A stretch of 11,878 bases of DNA from an uncultured Eubacteriales bacterium (lineage in GTDB: Bacteria; Bacillota_I; Bacilli_A; RF39; UBA660). Location of the stretch: contig CAJJKI010000024.1 in assembly GCA_905188025.1 (NCBI GenBank), positions 1-11,878 on the forward strand, given 5' to 3'. Below, one piece after another: positions 1-10,400 of the stretch. The notes beneath the pieces were generated by a model. It was not told the origin of the DNA. It worked only from the letters and a program-made list of their open reading frames with translations, and made no database searches. Position 1 is the stretch's first letter; each line of letters opens with the position of its first letter. The position numbers and the translations under genes are program-made.

Positions 1-2
1 GA

Positions 3-1409
3 GTATTTAATGATGTTGCTCCATTAGCTTATAAGTCAGAAGTAGATTTAGTAAAACCTTATGTTGATAATCTAAAGCCTGGATTTATTAGACAAGAAGG
101 TGCTTATGATTGGAGAGGAGTTTCATCTGAAAGAACAGATCAAGAAATAGCTAACAATATTTCTGCTATATATAACACTCCTGAAGCACAGAAACATATA
201 CAAGTATTAATACAGCAAGGATATACTCCAGAACAAGCCAATGCTTTATTTGCTAGTCGTATATATAGAGCTGGTAGAGAATTTGCATATGAAGATAGAG
301 AACTTAATCCTTTATCTAAGATATACGAAGAAGATAGATTAAAGAGGGCTAGAACAGGACAACAAACTGCTCAAAAACCATTTAGATTGACAGAATCTAT
401 TGCAGCTACTGGTGGAGATGCATTTAAATTAGGAACTCAAGCTTACATAGCTAATAAATATAGAGATCAGATAAATTCTTTAACCGATCAATATAATAAA
501 GCTGTCGAATCAAATGATACTCTATCTGCAAATATATTTAAGGAACAATTACGAAAAATATATAATGAATCTAATAGTTACACACCAAATAAACTGTTTA
601 ATGAAATATTTAAAGAATATGCTACAGATGGTAAATTAACTAATATAGATTTATCAAATGCTACTAATGATATTTTGAATAGATTTGCAGCTCCATCTCC
701 TATAGCTTCTGTAAATGATTTGTTACAAACTACTATACCAGGTGTTACATCTGAAACGGTTACTACTCCATTAGGTAAATATAGAGTAATAGCTAATCCT
801 AGACAATTAGATTTAGCTATAGATGTTATATCTGAAATAGCTGGTTATAAACATGTAGAATCTGGAAAGAATAAGTTTAGAGATGCTCTTAAAAACGGTA
901 AGCTTACTAATGTTATTCTTCAATAGGGAGGTAATATTCTTACTTTACCTGTAAATAAAAATGGACAAGTACAGCCTAATTCTAGTTAGGTAATTACAGT
1001 AGCTATACCCCAAAGTCAATTAGATGCGTTAGGTATAACAGACGCAGATATGGTTATATCTGGAGCTAAAAGAATATACGATCGCTCTGGTAAGGTGTCT
1101 CTATCTACAGAAATAAAAGAAGGAGATAAACGTAAACTACCATTTCAAAGATACTTAGAAGAAGGAGAGTATAGCAGTAAATATAACTATGAAGGAAAAG
1201 TATCTTACAATGTTCCTACAGAAGATGTATATTGGTAGATAGAATTACTAAATAAACTTCCAGATCCACAAGATAAATTAAATACTGAATACTTAGATCA
1301 ACAAGCATGGAAGCTATCTATGACAGATGCATTTAGATCTGAATTATATCCAAGTACACAACAGGAAGCTTACGGCATTGGTTATTCTGCCGGAGAAGAA
1401 GAAAAATAA
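3..1409 (+). CDS. Putative phage virion/cargo protein, 5'-partial, TAG-recoded
   Basis: This is the 3' part of a gene that enters from the left edge; 468 residues are visible before a TAA stop at 1407-1409. The first complete codon is at position 3 and no start is visible. Three in-frame TAG codons (924, 987 and 1236) must be read as sense, probably Gln; with the standard code the gene breaks into fragments ending at 926, 989 and 1238. I do not recognise a named domain. The visible part is hydrophilic and mainly helical, with Gln/Asn/Lys-rich stretches, and becomes more beta-like after about residue 308. It ends in a charged tail with GEEEK. No signal peptide or membrane segment is seen. It lies 12 bases upstream of the giant polymerase-type gene in the same frame and direction, so co-transcription is likely. 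By position it could be one of the structural or capsid-cargo proteins found near the polymerase in crAss-like phages (inference). Confidence 0.8.
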
Positions 1410-1424
1410 AATCGCATAAAAATG
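1410..1424 (+). promoter_or_regulatory. A-rich translation start region of the giant gene, no Shine-Dalgarno
   Basis: The gap between the TAA of the upstream gene and the chosen ATG (1422-1424) is only 12 bases, AATCGCATAAAA. It has no purine-rich Shine-Dalgarno sequence. An A/T-rich leader without Shine-Dalgarno pairing is typical of Bacteroidota and their phages, so its absence does not argue against this start. The start gives a polar N-terminus (MAKKNKFN). The short gap suggests one transcript or translational coupling with the upstream gene. An alternative in-frame ATG lies at 1488. Confidence 0.55.
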
Positions 1425-4400
1425 GCTAAGAAAAATAAATTTAATTTGAATTCCCCCTCACTAGGACAATAGCTAGTGAGGGAAGCTATGACTCCGTACA
1501 GCGAAGGGTTTGATATATCGCAACTACCATAGTCATATGGAATAAATGAATTTACTACAGAACAAGAAGTGCCAGTAGTAGAAGAAGCTAAAGATAATAA
1601 AAGATCTTTAGCTGAAGATATTGTATGGAATACTGGAAAACTAATAACTAATGTATTAGATAATGCTAATCCATTATATCAGTATATACAAAAAGAAAGA
1701 CTTAGTGTTGGATTGTCTAAATTACAAGACAATTTAATGGAAACAGAATCTAAATGGATACCACAGATATAGGAAGCTCAAAACTATTTAGAAGCTAAGT
1801 CTATTGTAGATAATATCTCTAATAATATACTTACAGATGAATAGAAAATAGCAGTACAAACTGTCAATTAGTTAGAACCTAATATAAAAGAGTATGCTAA
1901 ATCTAATCCGTACTTAAGAGATTTATTCTACGATACAGATCCTACGAATGTAAATGGTAGTATAGCTATAAACTTTAAAGCTTTGCTAAATGACTTTAAA
2001 GATAATAATATATTCAACGTAAATCCGCTAGATAATATAGCTACAGCGTTAGAAGATAACGCATTAAACTAGGAAGAACAAGATTTCTTATGGAACAATA
2101 AATAGCAACAAATGTCTGATAAAGAAAGATTAGACGCTATTTAGAAAGTGTTATCTGATGCTAATGATGAATACGAAGATAAAACAGCTAAGATAGTAAA
2201 AAGATAGAATACTTTAAAGAAAGGTAATTGGTTGTACGATCCTACCGCTCTTACTAAAGAATTTGAGTAGAGAGTAAATGAATCTGAGTTATCTATTACT
2301 GATCCTAAATCTTGGTTTTATAATCTAGGTCATATTGGTAGTTCTTTGTCTGAAATAGAAATGATGTTCTTACAAACAGGAACTTCAATATTGGCTAATA
2401 AAGCAGCTAGAAGTCTAGCTGTTAGAGGTGCTATAACTGCTGTTCCAGGTATTGGTCAAGCAGCTACAGCAATTGCTTTAGGAGAATCAGCTTTTAATCT
2501 TTGGTTAGCTAAATATTACAGGCAATCTGAAACAGCTAGTGAAGTGTTTGACAACTATCAGCAAAGAGTATTGCAAAGTGCTAACGATAATAAGACAGAT
2601 GTAAATAGAGTATTAGAATCTTGGGAACCTAGATTAGGTGAGTTAGGTTATCCTGTAGATTAGATGGACAAAAATGAAAAACTACAAGCTGGTTTAGCTC
2701 AAGGTCTTACTACAGATCAAAAAGATTTTGAAGAAATCAGAAACGATGCTTTTGATGGCTTACAAATGGTTAGAGATGTGAATGACGCTTTAAGTTATTC
2801 AGATTATTTACAAAGTATGCCGTTTTCCTATGGAGGTAAAATATTATGGAATTAGGCTAGTAAAGCATTAGCAAAAGCTAGAGGTATAGAAAGACCATTA
2901 GATGAAATACCAAGTATAGTAGACTAGATTGGTTTGGGTAAAGCTATTGACAGAGGGGTGGAAAATATTCTGAACAAAGCGTCTAGACCTGGACAAAATA
3001 TTACTAGGAAACATTTATTAGAAAACATTGGTAAATTCGCTAAAGCTAATGCTATTAATTTTGTATCTGAACGTAGTGAAGAAGGTGTTCAATCTGTAGT
3101 TGGTAGTAGATATCAAAGAGGAGAATACGACTATTTAAAAGACAAAGGAATAAATCCTATATCTGCTGCATACAACGCTGGTCTTCTTGGGTATGAAGCC
3201 AATCTTGCTTACTTTGGTTTATCAAACGATAATTATCTAAATACAGATGATGAATTAAAGAAGGCGATGGATATTGGTGGATTCATAGGTTTAGTAATGC
3301 CATTTGCTGGTAATGCAGTACAATTGAAAAATGCAGTAAGACAGTATGCTTCAGATAAAGAAGTACAAAAACTTATTGCTAAAGGATATAGTAATGCTGA
3401 ACAGGATAACAAAATGGATGTCTTCCTCGATGCTTTACAAGCTGGTAAAGATATTAATTATGTTACAGATTATTTAGAGTCTGCTAAAAAATTGAAACAG
3501 CCTGGAGTAACAGATGAAATGATAGATGAAGACAAAAATCTAGCTACTAATCTGTGGGCTGAATATCGTAATAAATCTATTGATGAAAATTTAAAAGATT
3601 TAGGTATTAAGAGAGGCAGCTCTGAGCATAGAAAAATAGTTAAGAACTATCTACATATTAAAGATAGATTGAATGAGGCAGAGCAATCAACTAACGATGT
3701 AACCAAAGAGTTAGAAAAGATAATAGAGCAAGGTAAAACTAATAAAGATGATGTATTCCTACAAAAAGCTAGAGAATCTTATGATGCATTTGTTGAAAGT
3801 AAAAGATAGTCTGATGAAGATTATCAATACAAAATGAACGCTACTCCAGAATATGCAGACGAAATAGAACAAGATTTTTTATCTACTTTACCTACTTTTG
3901 ATGAATATTCAAATGCTGTATATGATATTACTTATCTAAAATTATAGAATCAAGCTATAACAGATTTGTATAAAGCTCTTACTAATAGAACTAAAACTTT
4001 ACAACAGTTATCAGAGGATACTGGTTTAGATGTAGATCTCAGAAATATAAATAATATGAGAAACTACATTAAAAGAGAAAAAGAAAGAATAGAAAGAAAC
4101 GTTCAACAAATAGTAAGTACATATGGTATACAAAATTTAGATTAGGCTCAAGATCCAGTAAATGCTGAATAGATAAAGAATTATGTAACAGCGTTTGTAA
4201 TGAATAAAGCTGTAAGAGATAGATTGAGAGATCAAGCCACAGCTTATATTACTGGTAAACTTAAAGCAGAATCATATTAGGATATCAAAGGATATTTGTT
4301 CAAAGATTTATCTGAAGAGCAATAGGATAATATTATACAAGAATATACAGATAAAGCACTAAGAGAAGGTAAACCTCAACCTAGTAGAAAATCTATTATA

Positions 4401-7400
4401 TCTAAGTATAATCAACAAGCTCAGATGAAGTATAATGATTTACTAGAATTAGCTGATCAGGAACGTGCGTCTAGAATTGTAGCCAATTCGTTATTTGCTG
4501 AACATCTAAGTAAATCAGTTAGATAGGAAAAAGTTGCTAGAAAAGAAAAAGAGGAAGCTGGTGAAGTACTACCAGAAGAGGGAGTAATAGAAAATCCAGC
4601 AGCTGCTATTGAAGATACTACTAAGAAACAAGAAAAAGTAGAAGTTAAACCAGAAACTCCAATACAAGAAGGAGTACAACAACAGCCTGTAGTACAAGAA
4701 ACTAAAACAGAAACAGCAGAACCTGTAATACCAGAGTCTATGTCTACAGATGTAGATGAAATTCTTAGAGAAGAAGAGCAAGCTTTACTAAATCAAAAAG
4801 GTAGATAGTTAGAAATAGAACCTAGTAGCGAAGATGTTCTGGTGGAAGGTTCTATAGAAGAATAGATACAATAGCCAGAAAAAGAAGTACAGGATATTAT
4901 AGCCAGAGAAGAAAAAGTTGATGTAACTGTAGACGATGTTAGTCACATAGAAGATAGCACACCTTCTCCACAAGAGCTAGAATAGGAAGATATACGTAAC
5001 AGAACTTTATAGAATCCTGATGAAGTATCTGGTGTTAGTGAACAAACATCTGAAGAAGTACCAGAAATTGCTGTAGCTACAGATGCTCAAGAAGCAAATG
5101 AAGAACAGAACACTAATACAAAAGATAAAAGTAATCCAGTACCACCAACTCCAACTCAAGTAGAAGACAGCAAGCCTGCTCAGGATGCTCCTACTATAAC
5201 TATAGTTGATGGAGGTATATATGTAAATGATGGAACTACTTTTATATCTGATGAAGTATTGGCAGCAGAAGCTAAAATGCTAGAAGATACTTCTACTGAA
5301 GTATATGGAGAAACTGGCTACGCTAATATGAAACCTGAAACTGTTACTAATAACTCTGATGCATTGAGTAATAGAAAGGTATAGAAAGTAAAACATGTTT
5401 CTAACACGTTTTTCTTCCAACCAGATGCTACATCTCCAATGAATATTACTGTGAATGGTAAACCTATTACTTTTACTAATAGTAAAGGAGAAGTAATACC
5501 TGTATTACCAGGAAAAGAATTATCTAAAAGACTTTTAAAGAACGGTTGGATAAATTCTGTAAATGCTTATTATATAGTAACTAACCATAGATACGGAGAC
5601 ACTTCTCCATATATGCAAGCTATTCACTTAGTATTAGAAGATACTGATGGAGTAATGATAGCTTCTCTAAGAACTCCAGATTATGTAGATAAAGAAATAG
5701 CATCTGGTAATTATAATTCTGAACAAGTTCAATAGTTACAAAAGCAGAAAGAAAAGTTAATAGAAATTAGGCAACGGATAGTAAATTCTTACCTTGGTAG
5801 TAATAAAACTATACCTACGACTATTATAAAGTCTGTTAAACCAGCTAAATTAAGAATAAGTAATGGAGAATTTAATAACCAAAAATCCCCAGAAGGAGCT
5901 CCTATAAGACGTAAACTTACAGAAGTTAATGACTTTGGATTAGAACAAAATAACGTAAGAAAGTTAGACCAACAAGTAAAGGAAATGCAAATTGGTTATG
6001 GTACTGGTTCTGTGGAAGACTTTGTTACTGAGCCTTTTGTAATTCGCAAATTAGGGTCCAATGACGAATTAGCGGGTAATGGTGTTGGTAGATCTGGAGC
6101 ATTATATATATTCCCAAAAGCAGAACAAACACCTAATGGTTCTATAGCTCCTATTCAATTATCTATACATAAATTAGATTATGATATTTATGGAGATGCA
6201 GTTGAATTGGGAAAAGACGGTAAAGTAAATTCTTTAGCTGAATTAGCATATAAGTTGTTAATCGGTAAAATAAAACTTGGTGGTGCTGAGCAAGATGTAC
6301 TTAATATAATTGTTAATAATGGACCAAAGACTTTAATAAGTGAAGAAATAGGACAAAAATATCCATTCTTAATGGATAAAATGCTCTATTACTAGTCTGA
6401 AGAAGGTAACACACATATACAATTTGCTGTAAGAAATTCTAACGGTAGACACATAAAAGTAGAATTTGATCCTAGCAGAGCTTCAGAATCTCAGCATAAA
6501 TTAGCTATAAGAAAAATAGCTAAAGATCTGCATTGGAATACAGATAAGTATGCTTTATTAGAACCTATACCAGATAGTATTGTTAGACTAGCTACTTCTT
6601 ATTTTAAACAGTATCCGAATGCTAAACAATTTAAGATAGCAGGTTTAGAGCAATTAGCTTTTACTAGAGAAGACTTAGGAATAGGTACTGATAAAGGACC
6701 AGTGTCTTTACTTACTTGGTTAATTAACACTGGTAAAATTGAAACAGATTTAGGTGATACTATATACAGAGCTCCTTTCATATATACAGACGGAGTAGCT
6801 GTACCACAAGTTACTGAAACAGAATTAGCTAGTGCAAGCAAACAATAGCCAGTATAGAAATCAGCATAGAAAAAGGTAGAGGAAACTAACAATAAACAAG
6901 TAAAATTAGATAATAAACCTATTTCTACTACAGGTATAGAATATGTTTCTACTGATGAGAATTGGTCTGAAGAATAGATTAAAGATTGGATGAAAGCTAA
7001 TTCTCCTCAATACAAATATAAAACTGGTAAATGGCAAATAATTCGTAGAAACGGTAAACTGCAAGCTGCTCAGAAATTAGCTAAAAGGGGTTTAACTTCA
7101 CAAGTAAAAGGCGAAGGTAAATTAAATGTGGATGAAGCTAGGTAGTGGCTGCAAGACAAACTAGGTATTGACAAATCAGATATTGTTACTTCAGAAGCAG
7201 TATTTAGAATGGCTAATGCTCCACAAGTATATGGTGCTTTAAAAGTATGTATGGATAGACTTAGTAGTGATACAGCAGCTAGAATATTCTTATCAGAACA
7301 ATCTGGGCAAGGAGTAGAATTCCATGAAGGTTTCCATTATGTAAGTTAGTTATTAATAAATGATAAGCTTAGAGAACAAGTATATCAAGATTACGTAAAA

Positions 7401-10400
7401 CAATATCCATATTTAAAGGATGCTTCTAAACAAGAAGTAGAAGAGGCTCTTGCTGAAGAATTCAGACAATATATGCTAAATGAAACTAAACCATCTATAG
7501 CATATAGAATTAAGAAATTATTTAATGCAATACTTAAAGTATTAGGTATTACTAGGAATGGAGATTTAGTAAGAACTTTATTTAATAAAATACGTAAAGG
7601 AGAGTTTTCAAAATATAAACCATCTAAGTCTGTACTAGAAGATTTTGAAAAAAGATTTGGCGGTACGTTGTACTATTACGTTCCAGGAGTAGAGGATAAA
7701 GAATTAAAGAAAATAGCTTCTATAGCAGATGCTACTACTTTCTACGCAGTAGTAGATTCTTTAAATGCTACAGTAATGGATACATTTAATATTAGTAGCA
7801 TTGAAGATTTACAAAGTTTACCTAAGAAGATTAATGATATATTTGATGATATTCTAACTACTAACTTAGAGTTAGGAATGTATGATGAATCTCAAGAACA
7901 ACTTATCAAAGATGTAATCAATAATAAAGAAGTATTTAAGAAACAAATAGATGATTACTTAAGAAACTTTAGTATTATTAAAAAGAATACTGAAGAATCA
8001 GAAGAACAAGAAAGAGAAGAAAGAGAACTTGGGGATAACCCTGATAATACTTGGGATAAAGAAAGTTATACAATAAGTAAAAAAGCCAATGTAGCTTTCA
8101 AAGCGAAACTATTCTTTTATTCTATTCCTAAAACTAAATACGAATTTGATCCAGAAACAGGTAATAAATACTTAGTAGAAGAGGAAGATGACTTGTTGAT
8201 GACTACTAGATCTGAAGATTTCAATGTTGTGTGGAATAAGATATTAGAGAATCTATGGAACGTTGAAAGTTATTTAGACTTAGTAGATAAATGTTATAAT
8301 CTTGGTAAAGTAGATCCATTCTTTATGACTGTATATAATAAGTTAACTTCAAAAGATGATCCTATTGATGAGGTCACTTAGACTCAAATATTAAATACAG
8401 TTAAAAGTGCAAAAAATAGTTTAACTGCAATAATTGTAGAAAGAAAGCAGATACCTTTTGCACAGAGAGGATCTGATGAACAAATAGAATATGCTACACA
8501 AGAATATTCTAATAAATTAAAATGGAGAATTCAGAATTCTGATGTATATAGAAAGATAAGTAGATTACCAAAGAAATGGTCGCAATAGTTCTTCTTGTCA
8601 GATTTAATTGATGTTAATGAAGATGGTACTAGAACTATAAATCAAGATAAGTTTCATTCTGCTGTGTGGAAACATAAAATATTAATAGATAACGTATTAA
8701 AAAAGAAAGATAAAACTTTGGATGATTATATTAAAGTTAGATCTAACTTTATAGATATGTGTAATAATCTATCTATTAATATGGATGATTTAGCATTAGA
8801 CTATTTACTTACTAATGGAACAGGTTAGCCTAACATGCAATCATTTGAGAATTTCTGGAGATCTGCAAATGCTAGTACTTCTTTAACTAAAAGTATATTA
8901 AATAATATTAACATAGCTGCAATTAGAGGTACAAGTAGTATAAAATCCAGAAGTGGAGAAACTGCTAGAACATTTGATAGAATATTTACTAGTAGAAAAC
9001 CAGATGCTTAGATAAATCTAATGGCTATAGCTTGGGGTAGAACACACCCATCTCCAGAAGAATTTAGTGTAACTGGAGCGGATGGTAATCTAGTATATCC
9101 TATTACAGAGAATAATTATATGTCAGACCAAATAAGATGGTTGAAATATAATTTGAACGGTAAAAGAGAATTATTAGGCAAAAATCCTTACTCTGCAAAT
9201 TCTTTGTTATTACAATCTATAAACAGTAATGCTGATTTAATTAAATTAAATACTTATCTAAACTTAGAAGAGAATCTGCAAAACACTAATCGTGATTACT
9301 TTGGTATATCTCCTATAGAGGATTACTTATCTAAAATGACATTTGGATTTAATAATCACTTATTTTGTCCTACTATGTCTGATAAAAAGACATGGCACAC
9401 TATAAGTGGTATTCAAATGGTCAAGGATTTCTTACCATCTACAGCTATCACTGATTACGAATACAATGAAAACGGAGATATAACTAGAGTTATATTTTAG
9501 GATCAAAAGAGAAGATTCTCAGATAGAACTTTAAATATATTCAAAGGATATTTAAGAGATGAATATAATGCTATATAGAAGTATTTTGCTACTAAACAAA
9601 GTGTTATAGATAATCCCAATCTATCTGTTGGTAATTACTATGGTAGTAAAAAAGGTAAATACGCTGATGGTAATGGTGGAAGATTTAGATATTTTAATAA
9701 GATAACCATTAATGGTGATACTTATAATTTAAATGAAATTCTAGCTAAAGCAGAATATTCTAATGACTCACAATCTATACAAGATATTCTTAATGTAATC
9801 AAATAGGCATTAGATAACGATACTGTAATTAAGGAAGCTATCAATGATTTATTAGTAGGTTATGTAAATAATGAAATATCAAAAGCTGTAGAGTTAGGTG
9901 TAATAGGTGAAGACTTAAGTAATAAGTATATACCTATAAACTTTGTAGAAGAATTTGAAAAAATAAGTTCTAAAACTGATAGTAGAGATAAAGGAACAGA
10001 TGTGATATACTCTATCATAGCTTCACATGCCATCAACAGTGCGATTTCTACTATAGAAATAGAGAAATGTTTTACTGGAGATCCAGCATTATATAAATGG
10101 CAAAAAGAACTTATGGTATATAAGCCCAATGATGATTCATTTGTGCCTGTTATATCAGATGAAAGAACATTAGAAGCTTGGATAGATAAACATGACCCAG
10201 ATGGAGATAAATCAAGTTATTCTGCTTATTATATGATAACTGGTAGAGATGTAGATAAAATTAAACGTCTATCTTCAGTATTGTCTACTGGAACAAACTT
10301 GAGAACTAAATGGGGAGATACTAAGGATTAGGAAGATAGAAGTGATTCTAAATTCCAAGTATTATAGTTATCAGATAATGAAATAGGATCTACAGTATAT

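Noticed and set aside
1455..1482. Intrinsic terminator between the two genes
   Set aside because: The stem is strong, but the following bases (AAGCTATGACT) hold no T-run, and the structure lies inside the open frame of the giant gene.
4569..4781. Minus-strand open frame of 70 residues rich in Phe, Tyr, Leu and Ser
   Set aside because: It is the antisense of the acidic Glu/Gln-rich linker of the giant gene, and its odd composition follows from that. It has no independent support.
6599..6892. Minus-strand open frames at 6599-6892 and 9860-10129
   Set aside because: Both lie opposite the continuous giant gene, show no recognisable domain and carry no start-site signals.
8526..8541. Tandem AGAATTC repeat
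   Set aside because: Two short copies in a coding stretch rich in A and T; likely chance.
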